From assembly GCA_963829485.1 (NCBI GenBank), contig CAWHIK010000006.1:62001-126000 (forward strand): a stretch of DNA of 64,000 bases. Direction: 5' to 3'. Below are positions 41,256 through 50,840 of the stretch, in pieces. The DNA comes from JBGPQJ01 sp963829485. Lineage in GTDB: Bacteria; Chloroflexota; Anaerolineae; Anaerolineales; Villigracilaceae. The first letter of the stretch is position 1. Each line of letters begins with the position of its first letter. The notes below the pieces were generated by a model. It saw nothing but the letters and a program-made list of their open reading frames with translations, was not told where the DNA came from and searched no databases. Made by a program: the position numbers and the translations under genes.

Positions 41256-42677
41256 ATGAAATTGTACGTGTCATTCGAATTCCTTAACCCAAATCAGCCG
41301 CTCGTTGTGGGCGTTTCAGGCGGGGCAGACAGCCTTTGCCTGCTGGGCATGCTTCACGAGGCAGGTTTCAATCTCATTGTGGCGCATTTGAACCATCAAC
41401 TGAGACTGGAAGCTGTTAAGGAAGCAGAACATGTAATGAAAATTGCCGGGACGATGGGTATTCCATATGTCGGCGACGCCATGGATGTTGGTGTTTTTGC
41501 CACAGAAAATGGATTTTCCATCGAAGAAGCAGCACGGAAATGCCGGTATCGATTTCTCTTTGGAGTGGCACGTGAGAACAAGGCACAAGCAGTTGCTGTG
41601 GCTCACACTGCTGACGACCAGATCGAAACCATCCTGATGCATCTCGTCCGTGGGGCAGGTCTTTCGGGATTGAAGGGTATGCCTCCGCTAACACGCCTGC
41701 TTGAATTCGATTCTGAGATTCCGCTCGCTCGCCCTATTCTTCATTTGTGGCGGAGCGACACGGAGGCATATTGCCGCCAAAACAAACTGGATTTTGTCCT
41801 CGATGCCTCAAACGCGGACCAGAATTATTTTCGCAACAGACTCCGCCACAGTTTGATCCCGGAGCTTGAAACGTATAACCCGAGGGTTAAGAAAGCCATC
41901 TTCCGCATGTCGCGGTCCCTGCAGGATGACTACGAATTGCTGGATGCATTGATCACAAATACCTGGGTGGATTCTGTGTCCGAAGAGAGTGATGGATTTA
42001 TCGCATTTGATCTTCCCGCGCTGGAGAAGATTAGTCTGGGCATGCGCCGCAACCTTTTAAGGCGGGCGATGCAGAACCTGCGGCCTGGTTTACGCGATGT
42101 GGATTATGATGTGCTGGAACTGTCGGCACGGTCCATCGGCGATTTGGATGCGATGAACGCATCCCCAAGCCGTAAATTGGATCTAACGGGCGGCCTTTAT
42201 TTATACATGGAAAAGGATCGCCTTTACATTGCAAAATATGAAACAGACTTACCCTTTGGGGATTGGATTCAAATCGATGGTGTGAAACCCATCACATCGT
42301 CCGGTGCAATGGACATGGGAAACGGCTGGCATCTGATCATCGATCATGTGGATGGGAACGAAGCTCTTGAGCTGGCCAGGATCAATGAGGACCCTTTCAT
42401 CGCGTGGATGGACGTTGATAAAGCAAATGGAAAGCTATCGATGCGTCCATCGATGAAAGGCGATGCGTTTCATCCCTTTGGCATGAATGGACAGACAATG
42501 AAACTGTCTGATTTCTTCATCAACATCAAACTGCCCAGACGAGCCAGATCCCGTTGGCCGGTGTTATTGGTGGATAATGAAATTGCCTGGGTAATGGGAT
42601 TGAGATCCGCTCATGCCTTTGGGCTTGAGAAAGAAACACGCCAGGCAATGCGAATGCAACTAAAAAGGCTCCCGTAG
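41256..42677 (+). CDS. tilS: tRNA(Ile)-lysidine synthase
   Basis: Converts C34 of tRNA-Ile(CAU) to lysidine. The PP-loop SGGADSLCLLG is at residues 21-31 from the ATG at 41256; HLNHQLR, CRYRFLF and VAVAHTADDQIETILMHLVRGAGLSGLKGM are the N-type ATPase and tRNA-binding motifs, LRHSLIPELE follows, and the C-terminal domain ends in LPRRARSRWPVLLVDNEIAWVMGLR. The start at 41256 is preferred over the frame's opening at 41226, which overlaps the upstream terminator. Confidence 0.92.
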   Translation: MKLYVSFEFLNPNQPLVVGVSGGADSLCLLGMLHEAGFNLIVAHLNHQLRLEAVKEAEHVMKIAGTMGIPYVGDAMDVGVFATENGFSIEEAARKCRYRFLFGVARENKAQAVAVAHTADDQIETILMHLVRGAGLSGLKGMPPLTRLLEFDSEIPLARPILHLWRSDTEAYCRQNKLDFVLDASNADQNYFRNRLRHSLIPELETYNPRVKKAIFRMSRSLQDDYELLDALITNTWVDSVSEESDGFIAFDLPALEKISLGMRRNLLRRAMQNLRPGLRDVDYDVLELSARSIGDLDAMNASPSRKLDLTGGLYLYMEKDRLYIAKYETDLPFGDWIQIDGVKPITSSGAMDMGNGWHLIIDHVDGNEALELARINEDPFIAWMDVDKANGKLSMRPSMKGDAFHPFGMNGQTMKLSDFFINIKLPRRARSRWPVLLVDNEIAWVMGLRSAHAFGLEKETRQAMRMQLKRLP

Positions 42678-42693
42678 CGGGAGCCTTCTCTTT
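42662..42693. terminator. Bidirectional terminator between tilS and the recombinase-like gene
   Basis: AGGCTCCCG (42666-42674) pairs with CGGGAGCCT (42678-42686) around TAG, flanked by A5 on one side and TCTCTTT on the other. It contains the tilS stop and lies at the end of the convergent gene. Confidence 0.85.
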
Positions 42694-43594
42694 AGCTTAT
42701 TTTTCCTGCCAGTTGCCGGAGTTTCATATGGACCTCGCGCCATTGGATCTTCGAGACGCCGAGGTTCTGGCGTATCGAGTCCAACTCGACACCGCGCATG
42801 TATTCGTTCAGCGCGTAAGTCCAGCGGCACATGTCAAAGGATAAATGCTTGGTAAGTCCGGCATCTTCACCGATATCTTCCAGCAGGTATTCGAGGCGGC
42901 GAGGAGACCAGGGGAATAATTGGTCCACCGGAGCATATTGGTTGAGATACTCCTGGTAAGCAGGGATCCAATCATCGGCGAGAATGAGTTTTCGTTCCTT
43001 ATAGCGATTCGCCGGGCTGGCATAACGGATGAAAACCAGCGGACCTCCCTGCGCGTCCAGGTCGATATGGTTCAGATGGATGCCGAGGCACTCGCTCTTT
43101 TTTATACCTGTCGTCAGGATGAGATGGAGCAGCGCATAAGGCCGGGCGTCGGGTTTGGCTTTCCTTCGGTAACGGTCCGCGGCCAGGAGAATGGCTTCCT
43201 GCTCGGCGTGACTGAGCAAATCAGGGAGCGGGCTGAGCACCGATTTTTGGACGACTTTCTCAGCCGGATCCACCAGGATGACACCGAACTGATGCAGCCA
43301 ACGGAAAAAGGATTTAATCGAAGTGATGCGGCGCGCGAGGGTTTTGGGGGAACAGGGTACGCCGCGTTCATTTTCCATCCATTTGAGGAAATTATTAAGG
43401 TCATTCGTCGAGATCGCACCCAACGACCGGTCGGGAGGGAAGAACTGAGTCATCAGTTTCACGTCTGACAGGAATGCCTTGACCGTGTAAGGGGAGCGTC
43501 CCTGATCGTTCAGGTATTTCTCCCAGGCATTAATGGCCGGAGTCAGCGGGGTCTGTTGTGTGATATGAGCAGTACTAGAATTGCTTGGAGTCAT
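42692..43594 (-). CDS. Tyrosine recombinase-like protein lacking the catalytic Tyr (300 aa)
   Basis: XerC/D-like layout: SAM-like N-terminal core-binding domain (YLNDQGRSPYTVKAFLSDVKL, KTLARRITSIKSFFRWLH) and a catalytic-like domain from about 130. Box I Arg is replaced (TTGIKKSE), the HxxR box reads SFDMCRWTYA (only the second Arg kept), LGH reads LGV, and the final Tyr position falls in SKIQWREVHMK, with Trp and no Tyr. The gene is intact and well codon-structured, so it may be a DNA-binding protein derived from a recombinase. No att sites or mobile genes are next to it. Confidence 0.7.
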   Translation of the reverse strand: MTPSNSSTAHITQQTPLTPAINAWEKYLNDQGRSPYTVKAFLSDVKLMTQFFPPDRSLGAISTNDLNNFLKWMENERGVPCSPKTLARRITSIKSFFRWLHQFGVILVDPAEKVVQKSVLSPLPDLLSHAEQEAILLAADRYRRKAKPDARPYALLHLILTTGIKKSECLGIHLNHIDLDAQGGPLVFIRYASPANRYKERKLILADDWIPAYQEYLNQYAPVDQLFPWSPRRLEYLLEDIGEDAGLTKHLSFDMCRWTYALNEYMRGVELDSIRQNLGVSKIQWREVHMKLRQLAGKIS

Positions 43595-43766
43595 TGAACC
43601 TCCCTAGAGTTTGGTAACATCTTTGTTCTTCGTATAGTTTAGTGCAAAAAAATGAAGACGTCAAACGATTTGGATGGGTTGTTAAGTACCTGCAATGACT
43701 ATTGATTTGGAGATTACCCAGCGGAAGAAGAGCAGAAAAAGCAATAAAAACCAAGGATATTTGCGG

Positions 43767-45290
43767 CTAGGGGGTTAATGATCCAGGGTCGAAACAGGGC
43801 GTGTAATCGGATCCCAGCAGAAGAACGTATGGAGCGGAACTGGCGGGATTCGGAGCAGAAATCAGATTGTATTCGGAGAGTCCCATAACGGCTAGAATTC
43901 GTGAAGTCGTATTGCGGTCTTGCGCGGTTGTCCGGTCATACAGATACGTGGTAGCCTGGTCGCGGTGGTCTGCCGGCGCTGTGGTCGATTCATATCCGGC
44001 GTAGTTCAACCGTTGAGCGGCCAGCGCATCCCAGCCATCGTATGCAGATGCGTTGCGCACCTCGACTTTTATGACATCCTCCTCAGGCAGAGGGGGGTGG
44101 GAGGTCATGGCTTGTTGGACCAATACTGCTATGGCAGCGTCATTAGGGATTAAAACATATGCGCCTTCGGGGGTGATCCACGAAGACACGGTACCGTTCT
44201 TCTCATTGATGTAATATCCGCGGATATCGGCATTACTCAGGTGCAGGCTGATGGGCGCCAGGGAAAGGAGATCGGTAAAACTCAGGTCGGTCTTCACTGT
44301 AGCGCTTACCTGACTGTAAAGGTCCGGAAGATGGCGGATGAGGTCTGCACGGAGCGCTTGTGAATACAGCGCGCGGAGGACTTCCTGCTGCCGGCGTCCG
44401 CGGTCGAAATCGCTGGACCGCTTGCGGGAACGGGCATACCATAACGCAAGGTCGCCGTCCATTTTAACCACGCCGGGACCGACGGTGTAGAGCTGCCAGT
44501 TATATTCATTCTCAGGGTCGAGCTCGGGGCTGATCAGACGCCAATCGGTGTACGGGCAAAAGACGGGCACTTCCACTCCGCCGATGGTATCCACAACCTG
44601 GCGGAAGCCGTTGAAATCGACCATGGCCATGTGGTCTATGGGAATCCCCAGATTGTGTTGGACGGTGTCACGGAGCAGCGCAGAGCCGCCTCCGGGGTAG
44701 TGGTAGAGTTCCCCATATTGATACGCTGTGTTCAATCGCTGCATGCCGACCGTGGGGATGTTAACCCACATGTCGCGCGGAAGCGAGATCATCGACACTT
44801 CGCCTGTGCTCGGGCGGACTATCGCGATCACCATCGTGTCTGTCCTGAAGGAAGTCCCTCCGCGTGTATCGGAGCCGAGAAGGATGAAATTGATCGTATC
44901 CCGCCCTGTGGCGAGCGGCATGGCGGTCGGGATCTGCGAGAGGTCGATCACCTGTCCGGGCGTGGGGAGCACTTCTGCTGGTGTTACGGTAGGAGTCACC
45001 TCCGGCGATGGGTAGGGATTGACCGGCGAAGGAAGGACTTCCATCCCAGCCGTCGGGAAAGGAGTGGCGATAGCGACAGGGTTACCGGAACTAATGGGTT
45101 GAAAAGGTGTGGATGTGGGAGTGGCGCGCGGATTGGCGGTGATCAAATACCAGGCTGTCGCGACCGGCTGAGCCTGCGCGGGAGATATTCCAGCGCAACC
45201 AGCTAAAAACAAGGGGATGATCAGCATCATCCCCCAGGCATATCTCCGAATGAAAGCGCCAACTGGCATTCTGGCAATACTTACAGTCAT
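43767..45290 (-). CDS. LCP (LytR-CpsA-Psr) family protein (507 aa)
   Basis: N-terminal transmembrane/signal segment (WGMMLIIPLFLAGCAG), a Thr/Pro-rich linker and an LCP domain from about 130: INFILLGSDTRGG, FRTDTMVIAIV, VSMISLPRDMWVNIP, LNTAYQYGE, DGDLALWYARSRKRSSDFDRGRRQQEVL. The Arg/Asp residues bind polyprenyl-pyrophosphate and metal. A LytR_C domain (VIKVEVRNASAYDGWDALAAQRL) ends the protein. LCP enzymes attach glycopolymers to the cell wall. It follows the LysM gene by 31 bp and is last in a three-gene envelope operon. Confidence 0.88.
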   Translation of the reverse strand: MTVSIARMPVGAFIRRYAWGMMLIIPLFLAGCAGISPAQAQPVATAWYLITANPRATPTSTPFQPISSGNPVAIATPFPTAGMEVLPSPVNPYPSPEVTPTVTPAEVLPTPGQVIDLSQIPTAMPLATGRDTINFILLGSDTRGGTSFRTDTMVIAIVRPSTGEVSMISLPRDMWVNIPTVGMQRLNTAYQYGELYHYPGGGSALLRDTVQHNLGIPIDHMAMVDFNGFRQVVDTIGGVEVPVFCPYTDWRLISPELDPENEYNWQLYTVGPGVVKMDGDLALWYARSRKRSSDFDRGRRQQEVLRALYSQALRADLIRHLPDLYSQVSATVKTDLSFTDLLSLAPISLHLSNADIRGYYINEKNGTVSSWITPEGAYVLIPNDAAIAVLVQQAMTSHPPLPEEDVIKVEVRNASAYDGWDALAAQRLNYAGYESTTAPADHRDQATTYLYDRTTAQDRNTTSRILAVMGLSEYNLISAPNPASSAPYVLLLGSDYTPCFDPGSLTP

Positions 45291-45321
45291 TGATTCCGGA
45301 TGCCCCCTGGATCGAGTCCTT

Positions 45322-46083
45322 TTACGGTGATGGAGGAAGAATAGGAAAGGGGATACCCGTAGGCAGGTAGGGTACCTCAGGGGTCAGCAGCTCAGGAATG
45401 GTTATCCAGGGAGTGGCCGCCGGAACTAAAGGTTGGACTGGGTATACATAATAAGGCGGCACATACAGCCTTTGTCCAACATAAACAGTGGTACTGCTGA
45501 GACAGTTCGCATTGATCAACTGGTTGGCCGAGGTGCCAAACATAGCCGCAATCCCGTAAAGTGTGTCACCCGGTTGAACGTAATAAATGACCCATCCCGC
45601 CGGCGGACCGCAGGGCGCGCTGGATTGGCTGGTCTGGGCTGTCATGGGTACAAAGAGGATCGTTCCAGCCAGGATTTCGTCTCCCTCAAGACAATTTCCC
45701 TCCTGGAGCATTTCCGGCGTCGTGTTATACATCTCCGCGATGTCATCGAGGGTTTGATCCGGCATAATGATAATGGGCATCCACCCTTCGGGAGTAGCGC
45801 ATGTGAGCGTTGATGGCGGTGTCGCGGATTGGGCTGTGGCATCCGGGGATGTCGAGCCACCCGGACCGGTGGAATCAGTGGGCTTGGTCGCATCCGATGA
45901 ACCGCTTGTGCCGGATCCTTGAGAATCGGATACCAGGGTCGGTGTCGCGGAAGCATCATCACGACCGGGTAATATGCTTATTCCATCCTGTACCATCGCC
46001 AAAGAGGCGATGCCGATCACGATCACCAGGGAGGCGAGTGCGATCAGGATGGCGGAGAAAGTCTTTTTCAGGGCAGGTTTCAT
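45322..46083 (-). CDS. Membrane-anchored protein with two LysM domains (253 aa)
   Basis: An N-terminal transmembrane helix (AILIALASLVIVIGIASLAMV) and a Ser/Thr/Gly/Pro-rich linker lead to LysM 1 (MPDQTLDDIAEMYNTTPEMLQEGNCL) and LysM 2 (VQPGDTLYGIAAMFGTSANQLINANCL), each with a Cys in the loop, and a Pro-rich tail. LysM domains bind peptidoglycan or other N-acetylglucosamine polymers. Starts immediately before the end of the sensor kinase gene and precedes the LCP gene. Confidence 0.87.
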   Translation of the reverse strand: MKPALKKTFSAILIALASLVIVIGIASLAMVQDGISILPGRDDASATPTLVSDSQGSGTSGSSDATKPTDSTGPGGSTSPDATAQSATPPSTLTCATPEGWMPIIIMPDQTLDDIAEMYNTTPEMLQEGNCLEGDEILAGTILFVPMTAQTSQSSAPCGPPAGWVIYYVQPGDTLYGIAAMFGTSANQLINANCLSSTTVYVGQRLYVPPYYVYPVQPLVPAATPWITIPELLTPEVPYLPTGIPFPILPPSP

Positions 46084-48519
46084 TTACTCCCCCTTCTGCT
46101 CAAGTTCGGCTTTGGGTTCTGCATCAGCCTGACTGACGGGAAGCAGCACGCTGAAAGTTGCGCCGACTCCAATTTCGGAATCAACCCAGATGCGTCCACC
46201 CTGGGCTTCGGTCAGCGTTTTGGCGATGGACAATCCCACGCCGGTATCTCCAACACCCTGGATCAGGACGTTGTCCGCCCGGTAAAGGCGCGAGAAGACG
46301 CGGGGAAGGTCCTCAGTGGGGATGCCGCCGCCGGTGTCTGCAACCTGGATCAGGACAAAATCGTTTTCGTCCTGTTTTTCGGTGCGTACCCGCAGCGTGA
46401 CAGTTCCCTCCACGGGGGTGGCAGCGCCGGCGTTCTGCAGCAGGTGGATCAGGATTTGCTGAAGGGCTTCGCGGTCGGCGTAGATGTGTTCGGTGGATTT
46501 GGGCAGGTCGATGCGCAGCGTGATGTTGCGTTCGCGTAACTGGGAGCTGGTGTATGCCATTGCATTGTCGATGATCAGATTGAGGTCGATGGCCTCGGGC
46601 TTGAGCGCCATCAGGCCGGTGCCAATCGTGGTGATCTGGATCAGGTCCTCGATCAAACTTCCGATCCGCTCCGTGGAGGCTTTGATGCGCTCGATAAATT
46701 TCCGTTGGAGAGCACCAAGGATGCCGACCGATTCACCCAGCAGGAGATCGGTGTATCCGATAATGGACGACATCGGTTGGCGCAGTTCTTGCGAGATGGA
46801 TGCGATCACTTCAGCCTGGTCGCTGCTCATGGCGCCGCTTGAACGTTTCTCCAGCTCAAGTACTTTCATGTTGGCTTCAGCCAGCGTGTTCTGCAGCCGG
46901 GCAACTTCACCGAGGGTAAGTTTAAGCTCGGCTTCAAGATGCCCATCCTCGGGGGCGGAAGTCACGGCAGATTCGACCGGAGCCATGCCGGCGCGAAGCG
47001 CATCGTTTTCTATTTCGACCGCAGCCAGCTGCTGGGCATATTCTTCCGTTTCCTTTTCAAGTGCTGCGATCCTGCGCTGGGCTTCTTCATGGACCACTGC
47101 CAGCGCGATAAGCTGTTCGGAGCTTCCGCGTGATCTGTCATTTTCCATGCGGAGTTCTGCGATCTGCGCCTGGAGATCATCGACAATGGCTTGATCGAGA
47201 GTCGGTAACGGTGCAACTATTTCGGGTTGATGTCCCAGACTCGAGACCATCTGTCCGCGTTGGAGGATGGTGACGAACGAGGTCGCGATATTGGTGAGGA
47301 AGGTCTGGTCGTCCGCACTCCACAACCGGTTGGAATAGGGAGACAGTAGAAGGATGCTCCCGATAGGTTCGTGCTCGTTGGCGATCGGTACGTTCAACAG
47401 GTGGCCTGGGCTGGAAAGGCCAAGAACGTCGCCCAACCCGCGCAGGTCGGACGAGGTGCTGCTGGCAGGCAGGCGAAGCGGGCGACCGCGCTGAATGGCA
47501 TTCGCCAGCAGCGGAACGGCTTCCTTGTTGAGCGGGACACCGTCCAGCTTTTCTTCACGGATCAGGTCGTACCCGCTGGCGATGACCATCTGCTTGTTCT
47601 CTGACATGTAAATCAGGAAGGACAGGTCAGCCAGCATGGCTTGAGCGACCGCCCGTGTGATGTCATCGTTGATCTTGTTGGGGTCATTCTCACCCGCGAG
47701 GTCCAGCAGCGCGTGAAGGGTTTTTGCGTCCGTGCTGTAGCGCCGGCGTTCGCGGAGAGGTCTCCCATCGCGGTCCAGGGACAGCTCATCCCGGAGGTCA
47801 TCATCCGAAGCGCGGCTTGATGACTGGCGGGGCAGGGCTTGCGTGGGAGATGGGAAACGCTGAGGCAGCGTCAGCAGGATGGGGAAGGCAGCCATGAGCA
47901 TCAGCCGGCCAAATCCCGAATAATTGCCACCGGTGGATGGGAAAAAGAGATCCAGAATAAATCCGGTAAAAATCAAAATCAGCATCGCCAGGCCGTTCTC
48001 ATAATTATTCGGCCGGCGATAAAAGATGATGCCAATTCCAAAAGCGGTCAATGCAAGAATCGCTACGGACCAGACTGTGCTTTGAATGGTGTCATTGAAA
48101 GGGACGCCGGCATATTGCTGGGAACGGAGAACGACACTGACCACCAGCGCGATTCCATCCACCACGCTGAGGATGATCGCTCCCATGTCCGCTTTTCCGG
48201 CGGGTTCGGGGAATGCCCACAGCCAGACGATCCAGATGACGCTGAAGAAAACCACAGCCCGGTCAAGGACTGGAAGGAGAACGTTCGGGTCGGCCAAGCC
48301 CACCCAGGCAAGTCCGCCCATGACGAACATGGTTACCTGGGCGGCAAAGATCAGCCCGAGACCGATGACGGTTCTTTTTGCTTGGGGGAATTCGGTGGAT
48401 TTCCACTGCGCGTACGACCACCAGAGGGCACTCACCGTGCAAAAGACCAGCACCATGAAATAAACCAGGCTGCCGGAGGGAGAGGTCAGTAGGTCGAATA
48501 ATTGTGTCAGAAATTCCAT
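46084..48519 (-). CDS. Sensor kinase-like protein with GAF and HATPase, H-box without His (811 aa)
   Basis: About seven transmembrane helices (residues 15-240), a GAF domain (about 290-440), a long coiled coil (about 450-590), a HisKA-like dimerisation domain and a HATPase domain (LLQNAGAATPVEG, DTGGGIP, GDTGVGLSIAK). The H-box reads ASISQELRQPMSSIIGYTD, so Gln replaces the phospho-acceptor His. ATP binding may persist but normal autophosphorylation cannot. The ATG at 48519 is chosen because a TATAAT lies at 48535-48540; the frame is open further upstream without start signals. First gene of an operon with LysM and LCP genes. Confidence 0.83.
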   Translation of the reverse strand: MEFLTQLFDLLTSPSGSLVYFMVLVFCTVSALWWSYAQWKSTEFPQAKRTVIGLGLIFAAQVTMFVMGGLAWVGLADPNVLLPVLDRAVVFFSVIWIVWLWAFPEPAGKADMGAIILSVVDGIALVVSVVLRSQQYAGVPFNDTIQSTVWSVAILALTAFGIGIIFYRRPNNYENGLAMLILIFTGFILDLFFPSTGGNYSGFGRLMLMAAFPILLTLPQRFPSPTQALPRQSSSRASDDDLRDELSLDRDGRPLRERRRYSTDAKTLHALLDLAGENDPNKINDDITRAVAQAMLADLSFLIYMSENKQMVIASGYDLIREEKLDGVPLNKEAVPLLANAIQRGRPLRLPASSTSSDLRGLGDVLGLSSPGHLLNVPIANEHEPIGSILLLSPYSNRLWSADDQTFLTNIATSFVTILQRGQMVSSLGHQPEIVAPLPTLDQAIVDDLQAQIAELRMENDRSRGSSEQLIALAVVHEEAQRRIAALEKETEEYAQQLAAVEIENDALRAGMAPVESAVTSAPEDGHLEAELKLTLGEVARLQNTLAEANMKVLELEKRSSGAMSSDQAEVIASISQELRQPMSSIIGYTDLLLGESVGILGALQRKFIERIKASTERIGSLIEDLIQITTIGTGLMALKPEAIDLNLIIDNAMAYTSSQLRERNITLRIDLPKSTEHIYADREALQQILIHLLQNAGAATPVEGTVTLRVRTEKQDENDFVLIQVADTGGGIPTEDLPRVFSRLYRADNVLIQGVGDTGVGLSIAKTLTEAQGGRIWVDSEIGVGATFSVLLPVSQADAEPKAELEQKGE

Positions 48520-48684
48520 ATCCGCGTCGGTGCGATTATAGCACGGCGTTGTCCCATCAACAATTATACATCCGCCCGTAAAGAACACAATTCCATAATG
48601 AAGCATTGCGATATGGTCAAAAACTGGATGATTTTCTCGTAGAAAAACATGAAATCCAGGCAACCTATATTACAATGGCTCAGG

Positions 48685-50081
48685 ATGAACGATTCCCGAC
48701 GATTTTTCAAATTTACTGGCATCCTGGTATTGCTGCTTACCCTGGTGCTTGTGCCGCCGGTTTTGACAGGGTACGCTCACCTGTCTCAGGCTGAATCTCT
48801 TCTGTCGAACAACCTTGAGCAGGCTGCCCGGGAGTATGAATCTGCAGCCCTGCTGCTTATATGGAGATCGGACCTCTGGGAGAAGGCAGGTATGACAGCG
48901 CTCGAGGGGAAAATCCGGAGCTTGCGCTTCGCCTCCTTGAGCGATCGCCCAGCCTTTCTTCGCTGGGGAGGCTGGCGCTGGGGGACTCCCACTACCGGTT
49001 GGGCGACATCCAATCGGGGCTTGTAATCTGGGAGACACTTCGAGAGGACAGTCTTGTTGCGCCGCAAGTCCATAACCGGCTTGGACATGTTTATTACCTG
49101 GAAGGCCGATATGACGATGCCGTCGAGTCCTTTTCGATCGCAGCCGGGCTGGATGAACTTGACTCGGATTCCCGTTACATGCTCGGATTGCTGAAAGCTG
49201 TCCATTCCCCCGAGGAGGCTTTGGAACCGTTGATCCGGGCAGCTCAACTTGACCCGAAACTTGATCCCGTCGTTCAGGTCTTACGGAGCGGGCTGAACGC
49301 TGCCTTGCTCACTTCTGACAGGGCAGCCCAGCTGACAGGCGCTGGGCGGACGCTGGTCTCCGTCGGAGCCTGGACTCTGGCGAAGAGAGCTTTTGAAAAT
49401 GCCATAAGCGCGGATCCTCGCTACGCTCCCGCCTGGGCATGGCTTGGACAGGCGAAGCAGGTTCTTCAGGAGGGGGGTCTTCCTGAGTTGGACCATGCGC
49501 TAAGTCTTGACCCGAATGCGGCAGAGATCCGCGGCTTGCGGGCTGTTTACTTCATGCGTGAAGACCGTTATGCAGAGGCGCGATCGGAGTTCGAAGAGGC
49601 TGCCGGGCTTGATCCGCGTAATCCGGGCTGGCAGGTCGCACTGGGAGATGCCGTCGCGCGAACCGGCGACGTCCCGCAAGCTTTGGAACATTATCAGCGT
49701 GCTATCGAGTTGTCGCCTCGTTCTTCTGAATATTGGCGGGCTCTGGCGAATTTCACTGTGGATTACAATTACGGGGTACAGGAGACCGGTTTACCGGCCG
49801 CGTTGCAGGCACGAGCACTCGGGGAAGATCCGCAAAATGAGGTGACGCTTGGGAGGATTTACTTCGCCCTCGGCGACTTCAAAACAGCGGAAAAGATTTG
49901 GATTGACTTATTGGAATCAAATCCTGAAATTCCTTCTGTTCATCTCTACCTGGGTGTCCTTTTTCTTCAACAAGGGAATTACGACTCTGCCTTTGAGCAC
50001 CTTGCTCAGGTTGTGGACCTCGATCCGGGTGGTCCATTTGGCGCTCAGGCAGCGAGTATGATGGAACAATACTTTCCATAG
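48685..50081 (+). CDS. TPR-repeat protein with N-terminal membrane anchor, one frameshift (about 465 aa)
   Basis: One transmembrane helix (FTGILVLLLTLVLVPPVLTGY) followed by at least eight tetratricopeptide-like repeats (for example VHNRLGHVYYLEGRYDDAVESF, YAPAWAWLGQAKQVL, VALGDAVARTGDVPQALEHY, VHLYLGVLFLQQGNYDSAFEHL). The frame shifts at a G-run near 48905 (ALEG into GENPELALRLL), probably one missing G. A scaffold protein outside the cytoplasm; partners unknown. Divergent from the sensor kinase operon. Confidence 0.75.
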
Positions 50082-50163
50082 TGAACGAAAACCCAGGTTT
50101 CCTACTTTTTATTGATAGAATTTCCTTGACAACAATTGCAAGAATTACCGGAGCGAAAATGAC

Positions 50164-50820
50164 ATGAAACGTTATCGCGTTCTTTTCTTTATCCTCCTAC
50201 TCACCTCGATTTCCATGGCCTGCCAAATGGCTGTCCAGTTAACGGATCAATTCTCAAGCCCCGGTGAGGCCATCTTCCGAGACGATTTTTCTCAACCTTT
50301 CAACGGCTGGCTGCGCGGCACCGAGCTGCCCAATGACGGCATTTCCGATTATGTGGACGGCAGCTTCCGCATCTTCGTCAACGAACCCAACTTCGATTAC
50401 TGGAGCGTCCCCGCCCTGGAATTTAAGAACACGCGCATCGAAGTGGATGCGGTCAAACAGGCGGGACCTGATATCAATCGTTTCGGCTTGATCTGCCGGT
50501 ACCTGGACGAATCGAATTATTATTTCTTTATTATCAGCAGCGATGGGTACTACGGCGTGGGGAAAGTCAAGGATGACCAGCTCTCCTTAATTGGAATGGA
50601 TGAAATGCTTCCATCGATTGCCATTCAAGCCGCGTCAGGGTTGAACCACCTGCGCGCAGATTGCATTGACAGCCAGTTGACTTTCTTCGTGAACGGGCAG
50701 CTGGTGGCTCAGGTCTTTGACAGCGATTTCCCCAACGGTGATGTCGGCATCCTGGCCGGGACTTTCAATGAACCCGGTGTTGACATCCTCTTTGACAATT
50801 TTGTCGTTGTGAAGCCTTGA
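50164..50820 (+). CDS. Lipoprotein with concanavalin-like/DUF1080-like domain (218 aa)
   Basis: Lipoprotein signal peptide with lipobox ISMAC. The rest looks like a beta-sandwich of the laminin-G/DUF1080 kind: IFRDDFSQPFNGWLRG, DGSFRIFVN, NRFGLICRYLDESNYYFFIIS, GLNHLRADCIDSQLTFFVNGQLVA, VDILFDNFVV. Such domains bind sugars or other extracellular ligands. Complete; stop lies 20 nt before mtaB. Confidence 0.75.
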   Translation: MKRYRVLFFILLLTSISMACQMAVQLTDQFSSPGEAIFRDDFSQPFNGWLRGTELPNDGISDYVDGSFRIFVNEPNFDYWSVPALEFKNTRIEVDAVKQAGPDINRFGLICRYLDESNYYFFIISSDGYYGVGKVKDDQLSLIGMDEMLPSIAIQAASGLNHLRADCIDSQLTFFVNGQLVAQVFDSDFPNGDVGILAGTFNEPGVDILFDNFVVVKP

Positions 50821-50828
50821 TTTCCATG

Positions 50829-50834
50829 TAAAGT
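50829..50834 (+). promoter_or_regulatory. -10 box of a probable leaderless transcript (mtaB)
   Basis: TAAAGT ends 6 nt before the ATG at 50841; TTGTGA lies 16 nt upstream as a possible -35. Confidence 0.4.
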
Positions 50835-50840
50835 GAGTAA

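Noticed and set aside
47839..48492. 217-codon plus-strand frame opposite the sensor kinase
   Set aside because: Charged low-complexity shadow of the membrane segment on the other strand.
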